From Orbilia blumenaviensis (taxonomy: Eukaryota > Ascomycota > Orbiliomycetes > Orbiliales > Orbiliaceae): a stretch of 64,000 bases of DNA. The DNA lies in contig JAVHNS010000013.1 of NCBI GenBank assembly GCA_036872755.1, positions 496,001 to 560,000 of the forward strand. The letters run 5' to 3'. Position 1 is the first letter of the stretch; each line of letters opens with the position of its first letter. Below are positions 37,042 to 47,256 of this stretch, piece by piece. The notes under the pieces were generated by a model. It saw only the letters and a program-made list of their open reading frames with translations. It searched no databases and was not told where the DNA came from. The position numbers were made by a program, and so were the translations under genes.

Positions 37042-38586
37042 TTATTTCTTGTCACCTGGTGCTTTCCTATGCATCCCGGGTCCCAGATCCGCGACGCCAG
37101 GCTTCCGGTATAATGCATCCTGCTCTCTCATCGGGGCCAGGACTTCGTAGTTTTTGCAATCGACTTTGACTATTAACCAATTATGTTAAATAGCGATTTA
37201 GAGAATATATATATAACAATGGGGAGTATATAATGGACTCACCAACTACAGTAGAGCCAGAGACTCGATCCCTCACCCTGTTAAAAGGATAGGTAATGCA
37301 CTGGTTTCCAAAGGTCTGACTCGGTTTGTTCCCCTCGCACATGGGGGATGTGGATCCATTAGGGCCAACGATTGTCGTTGACCGCCACTTCGTTAGAGAC
37401 CCACAGCTCTCTACCATCTCTGGGATGAGTGTAAAGTATCCACACCATTTCCCAAGCCAACGGTAGTCGGGCTCATACGTCCGATCTTGAGAATGAGAGT
37501 ATGATTTCTCAAGTGAGAACCCGAGACCGCCACTGAAAAGCCCCAATGGATCTGCCAGTCCAATGCTGAGCCCGTAAGATGCACCCCAGCTTACCGACTT
37601 GCCCACTGTCAAAGTAGTCTTACCCGCACCAGGAGAAGTTCGAATCACCTCCGTCTGATAGGGCTTTTCGAGGCCGTAGAAGTACCTGCGGCGCACTTCA
37701 CACCATGCGGCGCAGTCGCGGTTGTTGTTCTTGTATTTAAAATCACAGTTTATTGAGCGGACGCTTGTTGCAGCCCCAAATAGATTCACCTGTAAATCCG
37801 GCATATTTCTTGTCACAAGGGTCTTCACCACGGGCCTCAAGGGTAATAACGGAGTCTTCGGAGCGCTTGTGCATGAGCAGCATATCATTCACAAGGGCCT
37901 CGACTTCGGCCCGGGATTTAGGAGCCTCATTGACCTTGATATTAAGGATTCCGTTCTCATACTTAGATCCCGTAACGGTTGCACGCTTAGTATTTTTGAC
38001 CTCTCCAGTCAGTGCATTCTCTTCTACGGATGAAGGATTGGCATCGTGGTCCCCGCCAATACCGTAGATGTAAGCTGTCAGATTATTGACGGTACGGCCT
38101 CCAGAAAAGTGATCCGCCCCGCAGTCCATTCTGAGACCATCGAGGGCAAGAAATACTTCTTTCTGGGAAACAACCCTATCTTCAAAGTTATAGTTGCAAA
38201 CCTGCGCGCAGGTATAGCCCTCGATATAGTGTATACAAGTTCCAGCTTCGATATTGAACCCTTCTAGCGGAACTCTTCCATACGCAAGTGTATTGACAGC
38301 CGTTCCAGCTTCAAAGTTCCGGAGGCTATGAAGATTTCGGAATGAAAACAATTAGCAGTGAAGAACCAAGTATCATGTTAAAAAGACATTGTGTAAAACA
38401 ATGTTGCAACATCAGCACTTACCCACGGCCTGGAAGACATCGAACACTAGCCTTGCTAGTCAAGCAGACATCATCAGCGGAGCCAACGTCACGAACGAAG
38501 TTCGAGCCATTGACTGCAGGAGCAGCAGTAGATGTCCCAATTACAGCCAATATAAAGGCAAGAGAAGTTAGGGGAGAAGAAAACAT
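37042..38586 (-). CDS. Secreted protein of unknown family, about 437 aa
   Basis: Proposed exons are 38586-38423, 38325 to about 37851, 37789-37243 and 37169-37042. The N-terminus MFSSPLTSLAFILAVIGTS is a clear signal peptide ending near ...TAAPA. The mature part has scattered Cys (DVCLTSKASVRC; YTCAQVC; MDCGADHF; CDFKYKNNNRDCAAWC; KWCGYFTLIPEMVESCG), Lys-Arg pairs that could be Kex2 sites (NTKRATV, MHKRSED), and a Gly/Ser-rich block GKSVSWGASYGLSIGL. The exon 2/3 joint is uncertain: two frames overlap at 37743-37888. An intron of 61 nt (weak donor GTTATT) or 103 nt (donor GTGAAT) ending TTTACAG at 37790 restores frame. I do not recognise the family; the Gly/Ser-rich block could be a beta-structured region. 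Confidence 0.65.
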
Positions 38587-40684
38587 TGCAGTAGCCGATA
38601 TAAATGTTCAAGATATTAGAAAGCACGAAACGTGTTTAAACAACAAAAGAATACCGTCCCGATATGAGACTTGAAAATAATTGGTATGAGTATTGATCTG
38701 AGACGACATATAGAACATGAACCGTGATATCGATGATATTCTCTCTAATTTATAATACTCCTCACAGGGCAACAACATCTCGAGTACCCCTCGGGCATCT
38801 ATGTTATCAAGGTAGATTATCAGATATTGTGATATACCTCCACAATAATTCCCCACTCGTCTCGGTCCCAGATGCCATAGCGCCAGTCGGCTGCGGTTAT
38901 ATTCATCGTATCATATAAAGAAAATTCCCGTCGGTCGCGGCCGGATTCTTCTCTCCAGGGTAGCGGCTGCCAGCGCAACCAGCCATCTCGACAGCTGATA
39001 CTCATTCCATGTAAATTATACGTCAAGTTTAATTGTGCGGCTAAAGTTCAAGAGCACAGACAGGCCAGATCCTAAAACCCATGGTTCCAACGAATCGAAT
39101 TTGGGATAACGTGCTTGTGCATTCCAGGGTAGTGAGAGATATCTCCCCTCAACCCAGCTTACCTACACCCAACTGTGTAGTAGTCTCGGTCCTAGCCCAT
39201 TCTCCATGTTAGACGAAGAAAAGAAACAAAAGACAGTGTTATCTGATCGATGAGAGCCCAGTATCTTGCGGATCTCTGTTTTTTAGCCAAATTTTAAGTT
39301 CCAACCCATGCAACCGGGAAATATTGGGCAGGTGGCTAGCCGGCTGAACATCGACCTGCATATCGACGAGCTTGACTGCTCTTGATAGACGAGGTAGTTT
39401 GGGCAATATTTCTAGTAACTGTCCATTTTCGTATATTTACTCGAGAGACAAAAACCGCCGTTATCTTAGCTACTTTGTTTCCTGACTCGGACTTTATAGA
39501 AGTTTTACTCCCTCGACTTTCTGGAGGAACGGGTTAATCGATCCACAACGAGTATATATTCGGTGTAAACCATGGTTTAGGATATAAGCTAAAATTTACC
39601 ACAAACTCTTCAGCGATACTAAATTCAAAACCCATAGAACACTTACCTTACTTCGTCTACTGCTTGTTTCACATTTTGTTTTACCTAAAGAATTTCGAAA
39701 TTTCGGTAAGCCCTAAAGGCTGGCTAAGAGTTGTATAATGTTGTATTTTTAACACATAGTGTACCGGGCTTGGAGAGTAGCTTTGCGCAGCTTCGGTTAA
39801 TGACCAAATACGTAGGGTTATGCAATTACACCTGAACTAGCCAGTGGTTGGAATGCCCCTGCTAGAATTATAGAATTCTGCGCGGCCGCGGGTACTTTCT
39901 ACGGATCCAGGCTTCTATCGCACATTCTTCTCGATAAAGGGGGTCGAATGTATCCTGGTAAATGCCCACGTAGCGCCATCAGGATAAGCCCGTGGAATGT
40001 TCTGAAGTTTTCGAGGAACGTTAACTCGAACTCTCTTCAATTGGTGACGATTGTTTGGATGCTTTTTTATCAAGGTAATATTGAATGAAAAAAAAATTTT
40101 TTTCTTAGAGAATGGACAGGGAAGCATCTAAAAGTCCGTCGCGATCCTAGTAGGAAACAAAAATAGCCCGAAGCTTCGAAGTTCGTCTGGATGTCTCACC
40201 CATATGCACATGTTCGAAAGTCCATTATATAATTATACGAAACAGGTGCATGCCCCAACCCGACGCCATTAGCTTTTCTAGAAACCCGGGAAATACACTT
40301 TTGAGACTAGGTTGGAATGTGCGATTTCTGAAGCAGGATTTTCCCTGTACAGCGTGCACTTATGAGCCAGACTCGAAGTTGAACGCATACTGGTTGTACT
40401 CACTTGGCTATAGCAATATCATTGTAGGCGCTCATATATTTTATGATGCCATGGTTCTCGATTTATGTATCTTCACTACGGTATACGCCAAACCATTTGG
40501 CAGCATTAAACTATGGACAATCGAGTTACAACCGACACACAAACGACATAATACACAACATAGCATCTACCTAGGTACATACAAGGGCCCAACCAAAGAA
40601 TAGCACCATATAAACCTTAGCCTGCCAAAGCTAGGCCTAAGAGCCACAAGCCGGCCACGCTATTTTGAAACATAGCTTCCTTCC
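38587..40684. other. Gene-poor region
   Basis: Two kb with only short ORFs. The 70-codon ORF at 39915-40127 (-) has an even residue mix (KRVRVNVPRKLQNIPRAYP) and could be a gene relic, but I recognise no family. Confidence 0.4.
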
Positions 40685-41263
40685 TCACAACATAACCAAA
40701 GGCAATAAAACCCCCACAAAAAGCATAACAGCAAGCAACTTCTGCCCCATCGCAGCCCGAATATCTGCTGTACTCGGCAGGCCAACACAGATCCCCATCC
40801 CTACCTCCAAAGTAGAGTTCTTAGATGTAATATTATTCGCGGGCCGCAGACCAGGCACATTTATACACTTCGACCACCATTGGATAGGAGATTTAACCCG
40901 TTGCGTATCTGTCAAATTATAGATACACTGATACCCACAGCCCTCAACGACGTCAAGCCTCCCATAGCAGCAAGGAATAAGCGAGTGGGCGATATCACTG
41001 TTGATGAGAGACTGGTTGAATACAGGAACGTAGCATTGGGCTTGATATTGCGGAACGCTAAGTGGTTCCACGGGGAAACACTCGCCCCTCAGTCCTTCTT
41101 CTAGGTACCCGCCAGTGTAGGTTGGTTCTAGTTTTGGGATTGTGGCGGGGATAGAGGTTATAATTGCAGTCTGGGGAGAGGGACTGGTGACAAAAGGTGG
41201 CGTAGTGTGATGCATCGTGAGTGTTTCCATGTGAGCTTGGGGGTGTTGAAAGCCGTGGTGCAT
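40685..41263 (-). CDS. Cys-rich surface/secreted-type protein, 192 aa, possibly missing 5' exon
   Basis: The ORF carries eight Cys in the pattern GECF, QCYV, IPCCYG, GCGYQC, SKCIN and GICVG, several N-glycosylation sites (NQS, NLT, NIT, NST), and a hydrophobic C-terminus LLAVMLFVGVLLPLVML that could be a GPI signal or membrane anchor. The PCCYGRLDVVEGCGYQC block resembles a common fungal class of small secreted proteins. The visible N-terminus (MHHGFQHPQAH) is not a signal peptide, so an upstream exon may exist. Alternatively the protein is anchored only at its C-terminus. Confidence 0.55.
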   Translation of the reverse strand: MHHGFQHPQAHMETLTMHHTTPPFVTSPSPQTAIITSIPATIPKLEPTYTGGYLEEGLRGECFPVEPLSVPQYQAQCYVPVFNQSLINSDIAHSLIPCCYGRLDVVEGCGYQCIYNLTDTQRVKSPIQWWSKCINVPGLRPANNITSKNSTLEVGMGICVGLPSTADIRAAMGQKLLAVMLFVGVLLPLVML

Positions 41264-42637
41264 TGTGTCACCTTTAGGGTTTTAGATAGCTAGATGGATA
41301 GCGGATTAGTATTTCTATTCTCAAGCAAAGGAGGATTTAGTTATACCTTAGTATCCGTGAAATATCAGTATATTCTTGTAAATAAGATATTTTTAAAGGG
41401 GTCTTAAGTATACAGTAGATAATACAGTATGCAGTGCTTAGGTGCAATGGAGTCTAGACGGGCGTCGACTTGAAATTAATACTCTAGTTTACGAGACCAC
41501 TCTACGGAATGTCAATTGGAAGATTGACTACCCCATGATCAGATATCACAGCACCTCTTAGCTGGGGGGAGGAACATTCTTATTGACTAGCGACTATCAG
41601 ATGCTAAAGATATCGGCGTCTCCCCTCTGTCCATCCTTGAACCCGGCCGAACCAAAGACTTCATACGTCTAGACCCCAGACCCTAGTAAATTCAAGGGAC
41701 CAAATGTCGATCCCTAGAGGCAATCCTAAGATATCCTTTGGTCGGTCCCACCCCAGACCGAAAATATGTCTCGGAGCATTTATTATGGTGTATCAGAGCG
41801 TCTAGCATGTAATCTTTTTCAAGCTTTGTCTGGCGAACTTGGTAAAACTTTGGCGAGAGACATGGGGGACTTGGCGACGGAAAGCTTAATCCGAGTATTG
41901 TTTTGCGAGAGGCATCAAATGATTGGTATATTATGCAATCCCGGCTATCAGATTGACTAGATATGTCGTTTCTAGAATACTATGGAGGAGCTCGTCCAGT
42001 TGGGGTCTGGAGAAAGTTGGAAATCTTGAAACTCTGAGGGTAACTAAATCACCCACGGCTACAGAAATTTTACGCCATGGTACCGGAGATTGTGTGTGCA
42101 TATATGGTGGAAAGCTTGTTTCCTCTCAAGCGTGCCTGGGCATGTTTTCACTCTCAAGGATCTAAAGACCCTGCATATGATGCGCACTAAATCACATAAT
42201 AGTTTCCCCAGAGTCCGGATCTGCGGATTGGGAGGCATTTCAGACGCATCCGCTCCCCAAATCGAACACAGGTTCTTCCATCCTAGAGTCTTTCCGGAAC
42301 CTGGGGGTTATAGTGGCCGCCGGAGATATATCGGCTTAATTACCAGTATTCATTATCAGATTATGGATTCAGTATCAGATCAGATGTGATTTTGATCAAA
42401 GAAAAACCCTTTGGGGAATTCCGTGGACCGCATATAGAGAGCTTCTGCGGAGAGCTTTACTAGTGCTGATCTAAAAATTTGCTAGAGCCACAATCTATCA
42501 TTTGTGCCAACAGCATCTGCAAGTCTCGGATCCAGTCACCTTCGACAGCATTTGCACAAGATATTTCCAAAAAAAGAGGAAAACGCCCCGCAACGACCCA
42601 ACGCCCACCTCTAGGCCAAATCAATAATAGCTTTTGA
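41264..42637. other. Gene-poor region with half copy of hairpin repeat
   Basis: No gene recognised. The 16-nt match CTAGTTTACGAGACCA at 41484-41499 is the reverse complement of part of the dispersed repeat. Confidence 0.5.
41484..41499 (-). repeat. Double-hairpin repeat, half copy D
   Basis: Exact 16-nt reverse-complement match to TGGTCTCGTAAACTAG of copy C; the second hairpin is not present next to it. Confidence 0.6.
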
Positions 42638-43448
42638 TCAGGACTTTACCATTTCCACCCTCTTGCCAGCCAAGCCTTTGACTTTCTCGACAAGCTGACC
42701 ATCTGCTTCCAACGCTGCGATATCGTCACTACCACCTATCGATTTGCCCAGAACCAAGATATTTGGAACCGTTCTTCGTCCAGTTTGTGCCAAGAGGGCA
42801 TCCTGGATTTCTGGACCATGGTCATGCTCATCAAGTTCAACAACCTAGACAAAAATAGTCAGTAACTCTGGTCCTGCACCTATAAGAGTGATGGGGACTT
42901 CATACAAAAGGCGCCGGGGTGATGGTATATGTATTAAGTAACAGCCTCTTCGCTGCTTTCGAGTACGGGCAGTAAGTCTTCGAGAAAATTATGACTATTC
43001 GCCTGAAATTAGCAAACCAACCCGCGGGCGGTTACCTGGAAGGTAGTATATATCGATCGTACTTGGACTCCTCTTCAAGATGCTATCCAACTCAGTCGCC
43101 ACATCCCAAACGCCCGGATTCGGCGCCTTTGCGTTCGCCTTCTCCTTAGCAGCGATTTCAGCGTCCTTTAACCTCTGCGACTTGAGTTGCTTCTCTAGTA
43201 CATCGTCTTCGGCATCGAATCCGTTCTTGACCGCCTCCTTGTGACGATGTCGTTCTTCATTGTGGAGGTTCTGGGCGATTCGGCGTTCGGTGCGTGCTTG
43301 TGACTATACAATTTCCAATTAGCGATGGTGTATCTCTCAATTGAATCGCTCAGATAGGCTTAGTAGCTCATACACCGTAGAATAGGAAGATGATGATCAG
43401 AGTAAATGCCGCTATGCCTAGCAGCTTGACGCGACGAGCGGCTGTCAT
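42638..43448 (-). CDS. Monothiol glutaredoxin, Grx6/Grx7 type (ER/Golgi)
   Basis: Exons 43448-43374, 43303-43063, 42994-42906 and 42844-42638 give 203 aa. The N-terminal basic start and helix (LLGIAAFTLIIIFLFYG) form a signal anchor. A charged, coiled-coil-like stalk (RHRHKEAVKNGFDAEDDV) leads to the thioredoxin fold: SPIIIFSKTYCPYSKAAKRLL with the CPYS monothiol site, PAPFVVELDEHDHGPEIQ, TGRRTVPNILVLGKSIGGSDDI (cis-Pro TVP and GG-SDD glutathione contacts). This is the arrangement of yeast Grx6/7, glutaredoxins of the early secretory pathway. It is divergent from the Hsp78 gene, and their shared promoter contains a heat-shock element. Confidence 0.93.
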
Positions 43449-43745
43449 GGTCGAATTAGGACTTCTGAATTCTGGATCCGATGCTTCCGAGTAATCTATC
43501 CAAGTAGCTGATACAAAAAATACTTTGTATCTCTTATGTCGGGGTTTCGAAAAAAAAAAAGGATGAACGAACGAAAGAAAAGAAGTCGAAGCCACCTGAT
43601 GTCGAAATTGAGCCAGATCGCGGTTCAGGATTGGCCTTCGGTAGCCTTTACGGTTGTTGTTCCGAACGTCACACGGTCTTGGCGTCCCGGAATGTGTTGC
43701 AGAAGAAGGCAAAGATCCCTGCAAATGTTGAAAAGCTTCGACTTT

Positions 43746-43763
43746 TTCGCGAATGTTCGAGAC
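43746..43763. promoter_or_regulatory. Heat-shock element in the GRX6/HSP78 divergent promoter
   Basis: TTCgcGAAtgTTCgaGAc gives three perfect alternating nTTCn/nGAAn units plus a fourth imperfect one, the consensus for Hsf1 trimers. GAAaagcTTC lies just to its left. It is about 220 bp from the Hsp78 ATG and about 300 bp from the glutaredoxin ATG. Confidence 0.8.
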
Positions 43764-43982
43764 GATGCGAGATATATAGTATCTGTCTCAGACATCATCT
43801 TCGGCGCTCTCTATCGGACTTGTAGATGCCTTCCATGGCGGCCTGACTGGCCTATAAATTCATCTCTTCTAATCATCTCATTCTCTCCGGTTGGCTCTTC
43901 GGCTTTGAAACCTCTTGGTCCGGCGCAGTACAGCATAGCACAGTAATCGGTTGATATCAACATTGCATTGCATCCCCCCACC

Positions 43983-46421
43983 ATGCTATCCCGAACGACA
44001 TCCCGCCTGCCCTCAAGGGCAGCAAGAAACCTCTCACAGTCCATTAAATCCCAACATATACGGCCAAGCCGGGCTACTGGTTTCTCTCGTACAGTACTCC
44101 CTGCTCTATCAACCCAATCATTCAATCATGTCGTCCCATTCGTTTCCAATCGATCCTACGCCACCCACCGTGGTCCTGTCCCGCCCGGTGGCACACATCG
44201 GATGAACCTTGCACCAGAACCTGAGAAGTCTGCGTTAGAGACCTACGGCATGGACCTCACTGCTAGAGCTCGGGATGGAAAACTAGATCCAGTAATAGGA
44301 AGGGAAGGCGAGATTCGACGATGCATCCAAGTTCTATCTCGTCGGTCGAAGAATAATCCTGTTATCGTGGGTCCGGCCGGTGTGGGAAAGACCGCAATTA
44401 TTGAAGGACTAGCCCTCAGAATTGTACAAGGCGATGTACCATCTTCAATGTTGAATAAAAGGGTCATTTCCCTGGATTTGGGCTTGTTGGTTGGAGGTGC
44501 TAAGTTCAGAGGAGAGTTTGAAGAACGCCTAAAGAATGTGATGAAAGAGGTGGAGGACTCAAACGGGGAGGTTATACTATTTATCGATGAACTACACAAT
44601 CTTCTCGGCCTGGGAAAGGCAGAAGGAAGTATCGATGCTTCCAACCTGCTGAAACCAGCATTAAGCAGAGGGTCTTTCCAGTGCTGCGGTGCCACAACTC
44701 TGAACGAATACCGAGCAATTGAGAAAGATGTAGCATTGGCAAGACGTTTCCAAAGCGTCCAGGTTAGCGAGCCTACGGTTCAAGATACCATAAGCATCCT
44801 CAGAGGTATCAAAGAGAAGTACGAGGTCCACCACGGTGTCCGTATTACGGACAGCGCTTTGGTTACAGCTGCGACCTACGGAAACCGATATATCACCGAC
44901 AGGTTCCTGCCGGACAAAGCAATCGACCTAGTTGACGAAGCATGTTCAGCACTAAGATTACAGCAAGAATCACAACCAGAACCAATCCAGGTTCTTGACC
45001 GCGAAATCCTAACCATCAGAATCGAATTAGAATCTCTCAAGAAGGAAACAGACATTCTCAGCGTCGAAAGACGAAAGAAACTCCAAACCCAACTCAAAGA
45101 GAAACAAGATGAGGTTGCTCGCCTTACAACCATCTGGGAGCAGGAGAAGGCAGAAATCGCCAGTATCAAATCAACTCAAGAGCAACTCGATGTTGCAAGG
45201 ACTGAGCTAGATGCTGCCCAACGTACCGGTGACTTCGCAAAGGCTAGCGAGCTACGCTATTCGACAATCCCACGCCTCGAAAGCAAAATCAAGGAAATAA
45301 CATCTAAGCAAAAGGAAGGTGGCCTCCTTCACGACTCGGTAACACCGGATGATATCGCAAGAGTGGTCTCTCGCGCTACCGGAATTCCCACTGAAAAAAT
45401 GATGGCTGGAGAGGTCGAGAAACTCGTTCAAATGGAAACCACGATCGCAAAGGAGGTCAAAGGGCAGCCCGAAGCCCTCAAAGCAGTCGCAGATGCTATC
45501 AGACTTCAGCGCGCAGGCCTTACGAGTTTGAATCGCCCTACAGGATCTTTCATGTTCCTCGGCCCTACTGGTGTTGGAAAGACGCTACTCGTTCGCCAAC
45601 TCGCCAACTTCTTATTCAGTTCCGAGGATGCAGTAATTCGGTTTGATATGAGTGAGTTTATGGAAAAGCATACGGTTAGCAGACTTATCGGCGCCCCAGC
45701 CGGTTACGTCGGTTACGAGGACGCAGGTCAATTGACGGAGGCCGTGAGAAGGAGACCCTATTCCGTAGTCCTCTTTGACGAGTTTGAAAAAGCACACAAG
45801 GACGTTGCTCTACTATTGCTCCAGGTACTAGATGCAGGGCACCTGACTGATAGTCAAGGCCGAAAAGTGGATTTCAGAAACACAATCATTGTCTTCACAT
45901 CAAATCTAGGGCAGGATATCTTGGTGGAAGCACCTGAAGGAGACGGGAGCGGCAAGATTCCCTCCGAAGTCAAAACCGCTATCACAGACGAGGTTGCAAG
46001 GCATTACCCACCGGAATTTCTCAACCGAATCGATGAATTCATCATCTTCCAAAGGTTATCCAGGGAGTCTATTGCCGATATTGTAGACTTGAGGGTCAAG
46101 GAAGTCCAAGAAAAACTCGACGAGAGAAGAATCCACTTGGAACTTGAGGAGGGTGTTAAGCAATGGCTAGCCGACAAGGGATACAGCGTGAAGTACGGTG
46201 CAAGACCATTACAGAGGCTGATCCTGAAGCAATTGCTTAACCCACTAGCCATGAGATTGATCCAAGGCCAGATCCTAGCTGGAGAGGCGGCCAAGGTCAA
46301 GGTTGCGGAAAATGGCGAATCGCTAGAAGTTCTGGCAAACCATGAAGCCACGACGCTCCATAAGCATGAAGAGCACGAACACGATGAACATGATGAAGAA
46401 CACGATTCCTCAAAAGTCTAG
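43983..46421 (+). CDS. HSP78: Hsp78, mitochondrial ClpB-type disaggregase
   Basis: Intronless, 812 aa from the Met at 43983 ([16 protein letters not shown], an Arg/Ser-rich mitochondrial presequence; a Met at 43968 is also in frame). This AAA+ chaperone of the matrix rescues aggregated proteins with mtHsp70. Domain 1: [12 protein letters not shown], Walker [10 protein letters not shown], Walker [15 protein letters not shown] arginine finger. The ClpB middle coiled coil follows ([13 protein letters not shown]...). Domain 2: Walker [31 protein letters not shown] pore loop, [11 protein letters not shown], sensor 2 GARPLQR. As in yeast Hsp78 the ClpB N-terminal substrate domain is missing, so length is normal. 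The His/Glu-rich tail ([14 protein letters not shown]) is unusual. Confidence 0.96.
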   Translation: MLSRTTSRLPSRAARNLSQSIKSQHIRPSRATGFSRTVLPALSTQSFNHVVPFVSNRSYATHRGPVPPGGTHRMNLAPEPEKSALETYGMDLTARARDGKLDPVIGREGEIRRCIQVLSRRSKNNPVIVGPAGVGKTAIIEGLALRIVQGDVPSSMLNKRVISLDLGLLVGGAKFRGEFEERLKNVMKEVEDSNGEVILFIDELHNLLGLGKAEGSIDASNLLKPALSRGSFQCCGATTLNEYRAIEKDVALARRFQSVQVSEPTVQDTISILRGIKEKYEVHHGVRITDSALVTAATYGNRYITDRFLPDKAIDLVDEACSALRLQQESQPEPIQVLDREILTIRIELESLKKETDILSVERRKKLQTQLKEKQDEVARLTTIWEQEKAEIASIKSTQEQLDVARTELDAAQRTGDFAKASELRYSTIPRLESKIKEITSKQKEGGLLHDSVTPDDIARVVSRATGIPTEKMMAGEVEKLVQMETTIAKEVKGQPEALKAVADAIRLQRAGLTSLNRPTGSFMFLGPTGVGKTLLVRQLANFLFSSEDAVIRFDMSEFMEKHTVSRLIGAPAGYVGYEDAGQLTEAVRRRPYSVVLFDEFEKAHKDVALLLLQVLDAGHLTDSQGRKVDFRNTIIVFTSNLGQDILVEAPEGDGSGKIPSEVKTAITDEVARHYPPEFLNRIDEFIIFQRLSRESIADIVDLRVKEVQEKLDERRIHLELEEGVKQWLADKGYSVKYGARPLQRLILKQLLNPLAMRLIQGQILAGEAAKVKVAENGESLEVLANHEATTLHKHEEHEHDEHDEEHDSSKV

Positions 46422-47256
46422 TGGCTTAAATGAATGAGCGCAGAGTTATACTAATAAGAAATATTGCATTGGAAATGGTGTTTACAAATGGTTGTTGATA
46501 TTCGAATTTTCGAAATCCGGCGCATATGAAATTTGCCATCTGCCCCCATCCGCCAAAAAAAGGATAGGGGCTGTATAATACTCCACACAAAAAGTATATA
46601 GTTTTGATACCATCGCCATTCATTCGGCATGTATATACATACCATAACAAGAGAAATTGGATAATCATAATGAAGTCGGGAGTACATGACGCAATGTATC
46701 AGTGAATATATTTGAATTTGCTATCTACTCTGGTCTCGTAAACCAGCTTCCACGAAGTGGCCCGATCTACTCGTAAATTTAATTTCTAGAGAGAAGAAAG
46801 CGAGATGGGTATAGGGTATTAAAAATTTAAATTTTTGAAGATAGAGGTATCGAAGTGAAGTAATTTTTTAGAGTACACCGTAAAGGAAAGTGGTATCTTG
46901 GGTACGAAGTAAATGTATGCACACAAAAAAATGAGAGACCTGTAAAAACCCATGGATATCGATGCACGCCTGAAAGAATCCCAGAAAGAGAAAAAAAGGT
47001 ATATAGAAGAAAAAAGCCATAGACAAGCCTTAGGCTTTGCTCGGTAAGAGCCACCCATCCTCCAGACAAGATAGCAAGTTAATGCATCCCATAGCAGGAA
47101 GAAGAATTCAAGAAGAAAGGATTATAAGAACCAAAAAGATGTGAACCCCCTATCCCAAAATTTTAAAAACAAAAATGCAAAAGTTTCAATGACGATGTCG
47201 ACATGTGGTCTCATATTCACATGGATCAAGTAGAACATCAAAACGTGAATCCCTCT
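46422..47256. other. Convergent spacer between HSP78 and CFEM gene
   Basis: AT-rich 3' flanks, with a hairpin-repeat copy at 46731. No gene. Confidence 0.6.
46731..46797 (+). repeat. Double-hairpin repeat, copy B
   Basis: TGGTctcgtaaACCA followed by a changed second hairpin CCACgaaGTGG, about 310 bp downstream of HSP78. CTAGAGAGAAGA lies 55 nt after the start, also found 49 nt after the start of copy C. Confidence 0.7.

Noticed and set aside
37760..37790. 27-nt mini-intron in the secreted protein gene
   Set aside because: Too short for a fungal spliceosomal intron; a 61- or 103-nt intron ending at 37790 explains the frame change better.
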